Positions 9,396 through 17,983 of a stretch of 64,000 nucleotides of DNA are shown here, piece after piece. Source of the stretch: an uncultured Myxococcales bacterium (lineage in GTDB: Bacteria > Myxococcota_A > UBA9042); contig CAISBR010000054.1 in assembly GCA_903883645.1 (NCBI GenBank), positions 48,346 to 112,345 of the forward strand, in the 5' to 3' direction. Both the position numbers and the translations under genes were made by a program. How positions within the stretch are numbered: the first letter of the stretch is position 1; every line of letters starts with the position of its first letter. A model generated the notes under the pieces. It was given only the letters and a program-made list of their open reading frames with translations, ran no database searches and was not told where the DNA came from.

Positions 9396-10076
9396 CTACT
9401 CGGCCGACGGCGGCGTCTTGCGGCGCGGCCCGCGCTTGCGCCCCTTGATACCCGCGCGCAGCTCGTCAAGTTCCCGTTTGAGTCTAGCGACATCTTCGTC
9501 GTTGGCCGAGGGCAGGGGCCCCATCGGCGGCGGCGGCATCCCCTGCCCCATCCCGCCCATACCGCCGTTCATGCCGCCGTTCATCCCATTGTTTTGCGGC
9601 ATTCCTGGGCTGGGCGGCATCGGCACATGCTGCGCCACGCCACCGGGCGATGGACCGATACCTTGCGAGGCACCGCGCGGGTCACGCCCGCCCATCCACG
9701 CCCACGGCATTCCGCCACCCTGAAAAAATGGCATGGATTGCATCGGGTTCCACTGTCCAAACCAGTTGGTGCCCTGCCGCCCGGCCACGTAGAACTCCAG
9801 GGCCCAGCTGATCCAGCGGTTAAAGAACTCGGCCAGCGCATCGTCGCCCAGCCGCACCAGCTGATGCAGCAACGGGACCGGCAAAAGCTTGGCCGCACCG
9901 CGACTTTCTAGGATAAGCTGCGTCAGCGTCGCCTGAGTCAGGTCGGTGCCATCGGCCGCGTCGATTACGACGACCTCTTCGCCCCCGCGGATACGTTCGG
10001 CCACTTCGTCAAGCGTGACGTAGCGACTCGCAGCAGTATCATACAGTCGGCGATTAGCGTATTTCTTCAGCAACAT
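9396..10076 (-). CDS. phaR: Polyhydroxyalkanoate synthesis regulator PhaR with Met/Gly/Pro-rich tail
   Basis: 226 aa from ATG at 10076. Residues 1-60 ('LLKKYANRRLYDT', 'YVTLDEVAERI') match the PHB/PHA accumulation regulator DNA-binding domain, which represses phasin and PHA genes and is titrated away by polymer granules. A second region (about 60-110) fits the regulator's polymer-binding part. From about residue 125 the chain is low-complexity, rich in Gly, Met and Pro ('GMNGGMNGGMGGMG'), and then ends in a charged coiled-coil-like and basic tail. Upstream of phaC copy 1 on the minus strand and divergent from the lipoprotein operon at 10271. Confidence 0.9.
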   Translation of the reverse strand: MLLKKYANRRLYDTAASRYVTLDEVAERIRGGEEVVVIDAADGTDLTQATLTQLILESRGAAKLLPVPLLHQLVRLGDDALAEFFNRWISWALEFYVAGRQGTNWFGQWNPMQSMPFFQGGGMPWAWMGGRDPRGASQGIGPSPGGVAQHVPMPPSPGMPQNNGMNGGMNGGMGGMGQGMPPPPMGPLPSANDEDVARLKRELDELRAGIKGRKRGPRRKTPPSAE

Positions 10077-10200
10077 GGCAGTCCTTGGGCAAGCGACGAC
10101 CAAAGGTCGTAGAGCTCGAGGTTAATTCATTTTGCGCCTGCGGTGAAGTCCCTCGCCGCTGACCGCGCAAGACCACCGACAAAGCTGTTGCATTTTGGAG

Positions 10201-10228
10201 TTGACAGTTTTGTGCACCTGCGTAATCA
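10201..10228 (+). promoter_or_regulatory. Sigma70-type promoter candidate for the 10271 lipoprotein operon
   Basis: TTGACA at 10201-10206, a 16-bp spacer and TAATCA at 10223-10228 lie 43 bp before the ATG at 10271. It sits in the divergent region shared with phaR. The match to the -35 consensus is perfect and the -10 differs at two positions. Prediction from sequence only. Confidence 0.6.
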
Positions 10229-10270
10229 TTTCTCGCGTTGGCCATGTCCGGCCGACACCCGAGGCCGCAA

Positions 10271-11284
10271 ATGCCCCGCCGCCCTGCTCACTTCATCCTG
10301 TACCTGTTCGCTATTTTCGTGATCGCCCCGGCTTGCGGCAGCGACAGCGAGGTGGCGTGCCACGCCGGCGCGGACTGCGCCTCGGGCCTGTGCCGGAGCG
10401 ATGGCACCTGCGCCCCCGTAGCCAGCGACGCCAGCGGCGGCGATGCCGCGCCCCGCTTCGACATCGGCGGCGGCAACGACAGCGTCTCGAGCGACAGCAA
10501 AAACAGCGATACGGGCGCAACTCCAGACACCTATGCCACCGACAGCGGCAAGACCGACGGCGGCAGCGACGTTGCCAGCACCGGCTGCGTGCCCAACCAC
10601 GACGGCGTAGTCAGCCGCAACGAGTCGAACGTAGGCATCGGCGTCCACGCCAAATACGCAGTCGGCTTGAACACTTCGGTAAACTTGACGCCGATTAAGG
10701 GCAGCGACGGCCTACCCCTGTGGGACTTCAGCGGCAAGTACGATGGCGATCACACCGCCGAACTGACCACCCAAGACCCGGCCAAAGCCTGGTTCGGCAA
10801 ATACTTTTCGGGCGCCACCTACGCCATTGAGCTGGGCGAGACCTCGGGCCTCATCGGCGTGTTTAAGCTGACCGACACCGAGCTGCTGCTGATGGGTGCC
10901 GTAAGCCCCGCCGATGGCCTGTTTGCCACGCGCATCACCTACGATCCGCCGCTACCTACCCTGCAATTTCCGCTACATGTGGGGCAAACGTGGACCACGA
11001 ACTCGACCGCCTCCGGGCAGTACCAGGGCGTAATTTCGGCCTGGACCGAGAAGCTCGAGATGGAAGTGGTGCAGTCGGGCGCGGTCAAGACCCCGCTCGG
11101 CGCGTTCCCGGTGCTGCAAGTCCGGGGAAAGACCAGTAAAGTCATGGGCTTACTTACCACTGTCTACCGCACCCAGGCCTTTGTCGCCGAGTGCTACGGC
11201 GCGGTGGCCAAGGTCGACTCGGCCATGAACGAAAGCGCCGTCGACTTTACGAGCACCACCGAAATCCGAAGGTTGTCGCCATGA
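10271..11284 (+). CDS. Lipoprotein with 'GCxPNxDGV' domain (paralogue of the 13833 gene)
   Basis: 337 aa from ATG at 10271; the hydrophobic signal ends in an A-P-A-C lipobox. A short Cys-rich piece ('CHAGADCASGLCRSDGTC') resembling myxobacterial surface repeats and an Asp/Ser/Gly-rich spacer (about 55-105) follow. From 'GCVPNHDGVV' onward a beta-rich domain of about 230 residues aligns in order with the domain of the lipoprotein at 13833 ('GCIPNQDGVI', a 'K-W-[FY]' motif before 'FxGxxYAIEL/FAVAFD', 'LPLQPGxxW'-like segment, and a final 'ECxGxVA'). First gene of a probable four-gene envelope operon; its stop overlaps the next start (ATGA). Function unknown. Confidence 0.75.
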   Translation: MPRRPAHFILYLFAIFVIAPACGSDSEVACHAGADCASGLCRSDGTCAPVASDASGGDAAPRFDIGGGNDSVSSDSKNSDTGATPDTYATDSGKTDGGSDVASTGCVPNHDGVVSRNESNVGIGVHAKYAVGLNTSVNLTPIKGSDGLPLWDFSGKYDGDHTAELTTQDPAKAWFGKYFSGATYAIELGETSGLIGVFKLTDTELLLMGAVSPADGLFATRITYDPPLPTLQFPLHVGQTWTTNSTASGQYQGVISAWTEKLEMEVVQSGAVKTPLGAFPVLQVRGKTSKVMGLLTTVYRTQAFVAECYGAVAKVDSAMNESAVDFTSTTEIRRLSP

Positions 11285-12192
11285 TGCGCCCGCTACTGAC
11301 CGTTATGGTCGCGGCAACGCTGTTGAGCGGCTGCCTAATGCACCACCAAGGGCCGATGCCCGGCGAGCCCAAAGGCGCCCAATTTATCACCGAAAAGGGC
11401 GTGCGGGTGCGGGTGCGCGACGTGGGCAAGGGCCCGGCAGTGCTGCTGCTGCACGGCTTTGCCTCGGCGCTTGAGACGTGGATCACGGTGACGCCGCAGC
11501 TTGAGAAGACGCATCGGGTGATCTCGCTGGATCTAAAGGGCTTTGGCTGGACAGATCGCCCCGAAGGCGACTACTCGCCGATGGCCCAGGCCGAGCTGGT
11601 GCGCGGGGTGCTCGACCAGCTGGGTGTGCGCGAGTTCGACCTGGTTGCCCACTCGTGGGGTTCGTCGGTGGCGCTGGCGCTGGCCTTGCAAGCCCCTGAA
11701 CGGGTTCAGAAAATCGCCCTGTACGATGCCTGGGTGTTCGAAGATCAGCTGCCGTCGTTCTTTCGCTGGGCCAAGGTCAGCGGCGTGGGCGAGGCGCTAT
11801 TTCAGTTGTTCTACAAGCAGCGGCCCGACGATCGCATCACAGCCGCCTTCTACAACCCTGATTTGGTTACGGAACCGTTTGTCGAAGAGATTGAGCGCGC
11901 CCTTGAGCGGCCCGGCACGGTGGCGGCAGCGCTAGCGGCGGTGCGGGGTCAGAACTTCGCAGAATTGGAGCAGAAGTGGCCGGGTGTCAAGCAACCGACG
12001 CTGCTGCTGTGGGGTCGCGACGACGCGGTGACTTGGCTGCAATACGGCGAGCGGCTAAAGAGCCTGTTGCCGAATGCGCAGTTGAAGGTGTATCCGCGCT
12101 GCGGTCACTTTCCGATGCTCGAAGCGCGGGCCAGCTCGAACCGCGACTTGCTCACGTTCTTAGACGGCCCGACCGTAGAGGCGCACAAATGA
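11281..12192 (+). CDS. Lipid-anchored alpha/beta hydrolase
   Basis: 303 aa. ATG at 11281 overlaps the previous stop by 4 bp. The signal ends in lipobox LSGC, so the enzyme is expected on the periplasmic or outer-membrane side. The alpha/beta-hydrolase fold is clear: 'LLLHGFASALETW' (oxyanion HG), 'AHSWGSSVAL' with the nucleophile Ser, 'LLLWGRDD' with a likely acid Asp, and 'CGHFPMLE' with the catalytic His. Closest families are esterases, epoxide/haloalkane hydrolases and lactonases; the substrate cannot be read from sequence. Being flanked by two related lipoproteins and a barrel protein suggests action on an envelope or extracellular substrate. Confidence 0.85.
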   Translation: MMRPLLTVMVAATLLSGCLMHHQGPMPGEPKGAQFITEKGVRVRVRDVGKGPAVLLLHGFASALETWITVTPQLEKTHRVISLDLKGFGWTDRPEGDYSPMAQAELVRGVLDQLGVREFDLVAHSWGSSVALALALQAPERVQKIALYDAWVFEDQLPSFFRWAKVSGVGEALFQLFYKQRPDDRITAAFYNPDLVTEPFVEEIERALERPGTVAAALAAVRGQNFAELEQKWPGVKQPTLLLWGRDDAVTWLQYGERLKSLLPNAQLKVYPRCGHFPMLEARASSNRDLLTFLDGPTVEAHK

Positions 12193-13772
12193 AGCAGCGT
12201 CTCTTTCGCACCTGCACAATTGCAGCCCTACTTGGCTTGGCCGCAACTCCCGTCCGCGCCGACGAGCCGGGGTACAGCGACCTGTCGAAAGACATCGACG
12301 GCCGGCCCGAGCCGTGGTGGTCGGTCAGTGGCTATTTCCGCAGTCGTGGCGAAGCCTTGTACAACATGGATCTGGACCGCGGTCTAGACCCGACCGGCAA
12401 GCCACTGTATCCGGTGCCGCCTTCGTCGCCCGGCTCGCAGCTGCTGACCCACGCGGATCTGCGCCTGCGCACGGACCTAACGGCGCGCACGCCGCACGGG
12501 GGCGGCTCGGTGCATATGCGGCTCGATTGGCTGGATGGGCTAGGTCTGGGCAGCGCCCCCGATGGTGCACCCACAGCGGCCACGGGGCAGAAACCTGCGT
12601 CGACTGCTGCGGTTTTGCGCCACGCCTATGCGATGGCCGCCCTACCGTTTGGCGCCCTAGCGGTCGGCCGCATGAGCGCCCACTGGGGCCTGGGCATGGT
12701 CAGCCACGGCGCCGACGAGCTCGACAGCGATCGCGGCGACGCAGCCGACCGAATTGCGCTAGTTTCTCCGCTCTTCGGCCACATCTTCGCCGTCTCGTAC
12801 GACTGGAGCGCCACCGGCCCCGCCGCCATGCGCCCAAACGGCAGCCGCACCATCGACCTCGACCCCAGCGACGACGTGCGCTCGGTCACGGTCGCACTGC
12901 TGCAATGGAAGACCGGAGAGTCGCGCAAACGCCGCAACAATGCGGGCAAAACTACCTTCGAGTACGGAGCATTCGCTTCGAAGCGCTGGCAAGACCGCGA
13001 TGTGCCCGCCAGCTGGGCCACCGCGACCCCACCCGCCGAGCTGGGCAGCGCGCAGTGGGTCAAACGCGGCCTGAACGTGTATGCCGGCGATATCTGGCTC
13101 AAAGCCAGCGGCAGCTGGGGCCTGGTCGAGGCCGAAGGCTTTGCGCTCACGGGCTCCTACCAGCAAGCCTCGCTGATTCCGGGCGTGCAGCTGCGCGAGC
13201 CGATCGAGCTGCGGCAGCTGGGAGCCGCACTCAGGTCTGAAATTGGCGAAACGATTGGCTTTGCCGCCGGTCTCGACGCGGGCGCGGCCAGCGGCGATCC
13301 GGCCCCGGGCGTAGGCTCGTTTGCAGCCACGACGGCGGGTGTGGGCAAGCCGGGCACCATCCGCGCCGGGCAGATCGACTCGCCGCGCGACACGATGCTG
13401 AGTGAATTTCGCATGAGTCCCGAGTTTCGTGTCGATCGCATCCTGTTTCGCGAGCTGTGGGGCGCCGTGGCCGACGCGATGTACCTGCGGCCGCACGTGC
13501 GCTACCGCTGGTCCGAGGTGGGCGCGGGCAAGCTGACGCTGGATCTGGCGGCAATTCAATCGTTTGCCGTGTATGCGGCCTCGGCGCCGGGCGGGCGGCG
13601 ACCCCTTGGCTTCGAAATTGACCCCACGCTCGAGTATCAGACCCGCGACGGGATGACCGCAGCGCTGCAATACGCGGTTCTGCTTCCAGAAAGCGGCCTC
13701 GATAACCCTGCCGCCGGCCTGCTGGCCAAGCCTGCGCAGCTGGGTCGGGTGGTGGTGCGCTGGGCGTTCTAG
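12189..13772 (+). CDS. Predicted outer-membrane beta-barrel protein
   Basis: 527 aa. ATG at 12189 overlaps the hydrolase stop (ATGA). A Sec signal peptide ends near 'TPVRADEP'. The mature protein alternates polar and hydrophobic residues, has many Trp/Tyr/Arg girdle positions ('WWSVSGYFRSRGEALYNMDL', 'GRMSAHWGLGMVSHGADELD') and finishes 'LGRVVVRWAF', a C-terminal aromatic as expected for barrel insertion. It looks like the uncharacterised large barrels common in myxobacteria; the specific family is not certain. Context: translationally coupled to a lipid-anchored hydrolase, so it may export or import that enzyme's substrate or product. Confidence 0.7.
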   Translation: MKQRLFRTCTIAALLGLAATPVRADEPGYSDLSKDIDGRPEPWWSVSGYFRSRGEALYNMDLDRGLDPTGKPLYPVPPSSPGSQLLTHADLRLRTDLTARTPHGGGSVHMRLDWLDGLGLGSAPDGAPTAATGQKPASTAAVLRHAYAMAALPFGALAVGRMSAHWGLGMVSHGADELDSDRGDAADRIALVSPLFGHIFAVSYDWSATGPAAMRPNGSRTIDLDPSDDVRSVTVALLQWKTGESRKRRNNAGKTTFEYGAFASKRWQDRDVPASWATATPPAELGSAQWVKRGLNVYAGDIWLKASGSWGLVEAEGFALTGSYQQASLIPGVQLREPIELRQLGAALRSEIGETIGFAAGLDAGAASGDPAPGVGSFAATTAGVGKPGTIRAGQIDSPRDTMLSEFRMSPEFRVDRILFRELWGAVADAMYLRPHVRYRWSEVGAGKLTLDLAAIQSFAVYAASAPGGRRPLGFEIDPTLEYQTRDGMTAALQYAVLLPESGLDNPAAGLLAKPAQLGRVVVRWAF

Positions 13773-13832
13773 GCGCGTCTTGGGCAATCGCGGCGAGCCA
13801 CTTTGCTGCAGGTGCGAACGGAGAAGAAGCGG

Positions 13833-14669
13833 ATGAAAACCAACACGAAAATCCGCATTGTCGGCGCTGTGACAGCACTGCTTTCGGCGGGCTGCATCGA
13901 CAATCAGACCCACCCCGACCTGCAGCCCTGGCTGCCCAGCAACACCACACCGGCCGGACTGGGCTGCATTCCCAACCAAGACGGCGTGATTACGGGTGCC
14001 GAACTGCCCGTGGCGCTTGGAATTACCGCCCGCAATCGCCTGATATTCAACCGGCCGGTCGACCTCGACGGCGCGATTGATGCCGGCGGCCATCGGGTGT
14101 GGGACTGGGGCTGGACGGCGGCGGGCGAGACTGCGCTGGCGGTAACCGCGGAGCCGATCGCCAACAAGTGGTATGCCAGCGAATTTCTGGGTGGACAGTT
14201 TGCGGTAGCCTTCGACGTGGCCGGCTACCTCGACGCCGTGTACGCCAAAGAAAGCGACGGGCTGTACTTGCTTGGGCTGGTGTCGCGGCTCGAAAATCCG
14301 ACGCAAGGTCAGACGCTTCTGCGCTATGACCAGCCGGTCAAGACCGTGCCGCTGCCGCTGCAGCCCGGGGCGAGCTGGCAGGCCGTAGGCAAGGTGAGCG
14401 CGGGCAAGCTGTACGGCATGGGCTACGCAGGCGTAGATACCTATGATAGTACGGCCGATTTGGCTGGGCGCCTGCTGCTACCCGACTTGAGCCTCGACCA
14501 GTCGATCCGCGTGGTCACTACGGTTACGGCGAACCCGGTGGTGGGCCAAGCCGTTATAAAGCAACAGGTTTCGTTCTTTACCGAGTGTTTGGGAGAAGTG
14601 GCGCGCGCGGTGGGCAGCAATCTGCTGGGCGGTGGCCAGGCGCAAGAGGTCCGGCGTTTGGCGCTGTAA
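13833..14669 (+). CDS. Lipoprotein with 'GCxPNxDGV' domain (paralogue of the 10271 gene)
   Basis: 278 aa. ATG at 13833 has a purine-rich GGAGAAGAAG upstream. Lipobox SAGC at residue 20-23 region. After a short linker it carries the same beta-rich domain as the 10271 lipoprotein, starting 'GCIPNQDGVI' and ending 'ECLGEVARAV', but lacks the Cys-rich and Asp/Ser-rich N-terminal insert. It starts 60 bp after the barrel gene on the same strand and probably ends the operon. Two copies of one domain around a hydrolase and a barrel suggest paired subunits of one surface complex. Function unknown. Confidence 0.72.
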   Translation: MKTNTKIRIVGAVTALLSAGCIDNQTHPDLQPWLPSNTTPAGLGCIPNQDGVITGAELPVALGITARNRLIFNRPVDLDGAIDAGGHRVWDWGWTAAGETALAVTAEPIANKWYASEFLGGQFAVAFDVAGYLDAVYAKESDGLYLLGLVSRLENPTQGQTLLRYDQPVKTVPLPLQPGASWQAVGKVSAGKLYGMGYAGVDTYDSTADLAGRLLLPDLSLDQSIRVVTTVTANPVVGQAVIKQQVSFFTECLGEVARAVGSNLLGGGQAQEVRRLAL

Positions 14670-14750
14670 CCAGCGCAGCGGCGCGAGCGAATTGGGGCGT
14701 CCGACAGGCGGCACCCTTGGGTCAGTTACATGAAATGAAAGGAGAATACT

Positions 14751-15119
14751 ATGTTCACCTGGGATAGCTGGAAGAAGGGTTTCGACATTTGGGAAGAGCA
14801 GACGGCGCAGCTGGTCGAGACGATGATGCGCAGCCCGGCCGTGCTGGGTCCGGCGGGCACCGTGATGGGCCAAGCCATGAAGCTGAAAGCCGAAAATGAC
14901 AAGCGCATGGCCACGGCCTGGGGCAATGTGGGCCTGCCGACCCGCCGCGACCAAGAGCGCACGCTGTACGCGCTGAACCAGTTGCAGAGCACCCTGATTG
15001 ACCTGCAAGAGCAGCTGACCGAGGCTCGCGCCGAGATCGCGGCGCTCAAGACGGCGCAAGTGGTCACCGACGTGCCCCGCGCCAGCAAGACCAAGCCTGC
15101 GCCGACTAGCGAGGCCTAG
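14751..15119 (+). CDS. Short PhaE/phasin-like PHA synthase-associated protein
   Basis: 122 aa with AAAGGAG eight bases before the ATG. Entirely helical. The segment 'LPTRRDQERTLYALNQL' followed by a coiled coil (about 62-100) resembles the conserved C-terminal region of PhaE, the non-catalytic subunit of class III PHA synthase, and phasins in general. It is only about one third of a typical PhaE, so either it is a minimal PhaE or a granule phasin. Its position, two genes before a class III-sized phaC and 37 bp before an acyl-CoA ligase, supports a role in the synthase complex or granule coat. Confidence 0.7.
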   Translation: MFTWDSWKKGFDIWEEQTAQLVETMMRSPAVLGPAGTVMGQAMKLKAENDKRMATAWGNVGLPTRRDQERTLYALNQLQSTLIDLQEQLTEARAEIAALKTAQVVTDVPRASKTKPAPTSEA

Positions 15120-15155
15120 AGCACGGTTACCGCCCTGCCCGAGCGAGGAAAATCC

Positions 15156-16832
15156 ATGGATGTCACGCAGTACCTAGAGCTCAAGCCCGCGTCGCGGGTG
15201 CTGTTCGACGCCGCGAAGGTCCGCGGGGACCAGCCGCGCTACTTCCTACCTACTGCATCGGGTTGGCAGCCGCTTTTGTGGCGCGACCACGCGGAGCATA
15301 TTGAGCTAGCTGCCCAGGGCCTGTTGGGGCTGGGGTTGCAAGCCGGCGAGCGCGCTGCGATTTTTGCCCCCAATCGCTACGAGTGGATGGAAGCGGCGCT
15401 GGCGATTCAGGCGGCGGGCGGCGTCATGGTGCCGGTCTATGCCAGCAACACCGCGGATCAGCTGGCGTATGTCGTCAATCATAGCGACGCGCGGGTGCTA
15501 TTCGTCGATAGCCCGGCGCTGGCGCAGCGGACGGCCCAGGCCTGGCCGCAAATTCGCGAGACTGTGCGACAGGTTGTGGCCATTGAGCCGGCGCTGTGCG
15601 AGGCCTTGGCCCCGGTGGGCGACGCGCTGCTGACCTGGGCCGACTTGAGCCAGCGCGGTGCGGCGCGACGCGAGCAATTTCCTACTGCAATCGAAGACTT
15701 GGTGCACAATCTGTCGCTCGATGCGACGGCGATCATGCTGTATACCAGCGGCACCTCGGGCAACCCGAAAGGTGTACCGCTGACGCATCGCAACATCGGC
15801 GTCAATGGCCGCGACTGGCTGATCTGCAACGGTCCGCTGGTCGAAGAGGGCGACACCGACCTGCTGTGGCTGCCCATGAGCCACATCTTCGGCTACGGCG
15901 AGGCGTGCTTAGGTAATACCTTGGGTTTTGTCACCTATCTGACTGATCCTATGTCAGTTTTGACCAAACTGCCCGAGATCAAGCCCCACGTGTTCATGAG
16001 CGTGCCGTCGGTGTGGGAGAAGCTGGCGACAACGGCCAGCCGCGCTGCGGATTCCAAGGCCAAATTGCTCGAGATTACGGGTGGTCGCATGCGCTTCTGC
16101 CTGTCGGGCGGTGCCGGGCTGCAGCGCTGGGTTAAAGAGGCGTTCCTGGCAGCGGGCCCTCTGATTATCGAAGGTTATGGGCTGACCGAGGCCTCGCCGA
16201 CCATCACGCTCAACCGCCCCGACGCCTTCCGCTTCGACACGGTGGGCAAGCCGCTGCCCTCGGTCGAGGTCAAGCTGGCCGACGACGGCGAGATCTTGGC
16301 GCGGGGCGCGAGTGTGTTTGCGGGCTATCATAAGGATCCTGAGGCGACACGCGGCGTTCTGACGGACGACGGCTGGCTGCTCACCGGCGACGTGGGCCGC
16401 TGGACCGACGACGGCTTCTTGCAGATCATCGACCGCAAGAAAGACATCTTGGTCACGAGCGGCGGCAAGAACATTCCGCCCGCCAACATCGAGATGGCGT
16501 TCTTGGACGAGCCGCTGATCGCCTACGCAGTGGTCTATGGCGACGCAAAAGCTTTCTTGGTCGCGGGCTTCTGGGTCAATCCATTGGTAGCAGATCATCT
16601 TTTTTCCGACAAGTCGTTGGATGACAAGCGCGGGGCCATTGTAGAACGTATCGAGCAGAAGGTCGCCAAGGTCAATGCTGGGCTGGCCAAGCACGAAACC
16701 ATCAAAAAGTGGCACCTGTTCGACGCACCGCTGACGATCGAAGGCGGCCAGCTGACGCCGACACTCAAGGTCAAGCGCAAGCGCGTATGCGACGAATTTA
16801 AAGCCGACTTCGAGGCTTTGTACGCAAAATAG
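15156..16832 (+). CDS. AMP-forming acyl-CoA ligase (long-chain fatty acid type)
   Basis: 558 aa, normal for the ANL superfamily. It activates a carboxylic acid to acyl-CoA with ATP. Motifs: the P-loop 'LYTSGTSGNPKGVPLTHRN' (about 190-210), 'YGLTEASP' (about 345), and 'GWLLTGDVGRWTDDG' plus 'DRKKDILVTSGGKN' near 405-440; a C-terminal lid follows. It resembles bacterial long-chain ligases of the FadD15 kind. RBS GAGGAAAA precedes the ATG. Lying between a PhaE/phasin-like gene and phaC with short spacers (36 and 18 bp), it probably supplies acyl- or hydroxyacyl-CoA for PHA synthesis; the preferred chain length is unknown. Confidence 0.9.
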   Translation: MDVTQYLELKPASRVLFDAAKVRGDQPRYFLPTASGWQPLLWRDHAEHIELAAQGLLGLGLQAGERAAIFAPNRYEWMEAALAIQAAGGVMVPVYASNTADQLAYVVNHSDARVLFVDSPALAQRTAQAWPQIRETVRQVVAIEPALCEALAPVGDALLTWADLSQRGAARREQFPTAIEDLVHNLSLDATAIMLYTSGTSGNPKGVPLTHRNIGVNGRDWLICNGPLVEEGDTDLLWLPMSHIFGYGEACLGNTLGFVTYLTDPMSVLTKLPEIKPHVFMSVPSVWEKLATTASRAADSKAKLLEITGGRMRFCLSGGAGLQRWVKEAFLAAGPLIIEGYGLTEASPTITLNRPDAFRFDTVGKPLPSVEVKLADDGEILARGASVFAGYHKDPEATRGVLTDDGWLLTGDVGRWTDDGFLQIIDRKKDILVTSGGKNIPPANIEMAFLDEPLIAYAVVYGDAKAFLVAGFWVNPLVADHLFSDKSLDDKRGAIVERIEQKVAKVNAGLAKHETIKKWHLFDAPLTIEGGQLTPTLKVKRKRVCDEFKADFEALYAK

Positions 16833-16850
16833 TATCTGAAGGACGACATT

Positions 16851-17885
16851 ATGCAGCCCAATCTCGTCAATCGTCTACGTAATCTGCTCACGCTTCCCAA
16901 GCGGGCACGGCCTCCGGTCGGGGCGACGCCGCACGCCGTAGTGCATCGCGAGGGCAGCTGGAAGCTCCTGCACTACTTTTCGCCGCAGATTCCCACCGTT
17001 CGTCACCCCTTGCTGCTGGTGCCATCGCTCATTAACCGCCACTATGTGCTCGACCTGACACCCGGCAAAAGCTTTATCGAATATATGGTTGGTAAGGGTT
17101 TCGATGTGTATTGCATCGACTGGGGTAGCCCGGCGCCCGAAGACCGCTTTGTCACTTTTGACCAAGTGGTCGACCAGGCCATCGGGCGCGCGGTGCGAGT
17201 GTGCGAAACAACGTCTAAATTCAAAAAGGTCCACCTATTCGGCTACTGCATGGGCGGCACGTTGGCGGCGATCTACGCGGCGCTCCATCCCGATAAAGTT
17301 CAGTCGCTGACCGCAGTTGCGGCCCCTGTGGCCTTCGACCGTGCCGGCATGATGGCCGACTGGCTGCGCGCGGGTCACTTCAACATCAACGCCATGGTCG
17401 ATGCCACGGGGGTGGTGCCGGCGTCGCTGTTGCAGGCGAGCTTTCAGCTGCTGCGGCCCACCCTGCCGCTGGCCAAGGGCGTCAACTTGATTGACCGGGC
17501 CTGGAACGACAAATTCCTAGACGGATTCTTGGCTTTAGAGACCTGGGCCAACGACAACGTGGGGCTGCCCGGCGAGTTCTACCGCCGCTATGTGAGCGAT
17601 CTGTATCAGGCCGACGGCTTGGCCAACAAGAACCTCGTCGTTTCGGGGCACAAGGTCGACTTGGCAGCGATTGCGGCGCCGGTACTGGCGGTGACCTTTG
17701 GCTTTGATTCCATTGCACCGGCGGCGAGTTGCGAGCCCTTGCTGCAGTGGAGCCACAGCGCGCGCAAAGAGCACGTGGTGTTCGACGGAAGCCACATTGG
17801 CGGCATGACCTCGTCGCCCGCGGCCAAGACGCTGTGGCCACAACTATCTAGCCTGCTTGCGCAATTTGACTACGACCCGGCGTGA
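16851..17885 (+). CDS. phaC: PHA synthase family protein PhaC, class III-like (copy 2)
   Basis: 344 aa; GAAGGACG lies upstream of the ATG. Class III size and motifs: box G-Y-C-M-G with nucleophile Cys133, Asp286 ('FGFDSIAP'), His315 ('GSHIGG'), plus 'VYCIDWG' and 'ETWANDN'. This copy is the end of the phasin-like / acyl-CoA ligase / phaC operon and so is the best candidate for the main PHA synthase here. It shares clear family similarity with the copy at 8178. It follows the ligase by 18 bp. Confidence 0.9.
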   Translation: MQPNLVNRLRNLLTLPKRARPPVGATPHAVVHREGSWKLLHYFSPQIPTVRHPLLLVPSLINRHYVLDLTPGKSFIEYMVGKGFDVYCIDWGSPAPEDRFVTFDQVVDQAIGRAVRVCETTSKFKKVHLFGYCMGGTLAAIYAALHPDKVQSLTAVAAPVAFDRAGMMADWLRAGHFNINAMVDATGVVPASLLQASFQLLRPTLPLAKGVNLIDRAWNDKFLDGFLALETWANDNVGLPGEFYRRYVSDLYQADGLANKNLVVSGHKVDLAAIAAPVLAVTFGFDSIAPAASCEPLLQWSHSARKEHVVFDGSHIGGMTSSPAAKTLWPQLSSLLAQFDYDPA

Positions 17886-17920
17886 TACACCAGTGACAGA
17901 CGCGGCGCGGCGGGCGACTC

Positions 17921-17969
17921 TTTACATTCGCGGTGAGGCTCTTACGCTGCGGCGGTGCCCAATGGCACC
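17921..17969 (+). promoter_or_regulatory. Putative copA promoter with palindrome
   Basis: TTTACA at 17921-17926, a 16-bp spacer and TACGCT at 17943-17948 give a weak promoter match ahead of copA. A perfect GGTGCC-CAAT-GGCACC inverted repeat (17954-17969) follows, 15 bp before the ATG, where a hairpin or operator could act. It is not a recognisable CueR box. Confidence 0.35.
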
Positions 17970-17983
17970 CAGGGCGAATCCAT

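Noticed and set aside
12759..14306. Long minus-strand reading frame opposite the barrel and lipoprotein genes
   Set aside because: Composition is arginine- and alanine-heavy with no domain, and the plus-strand genes have signal peptides, overlaps and motifs. It is a high-GC shadow.
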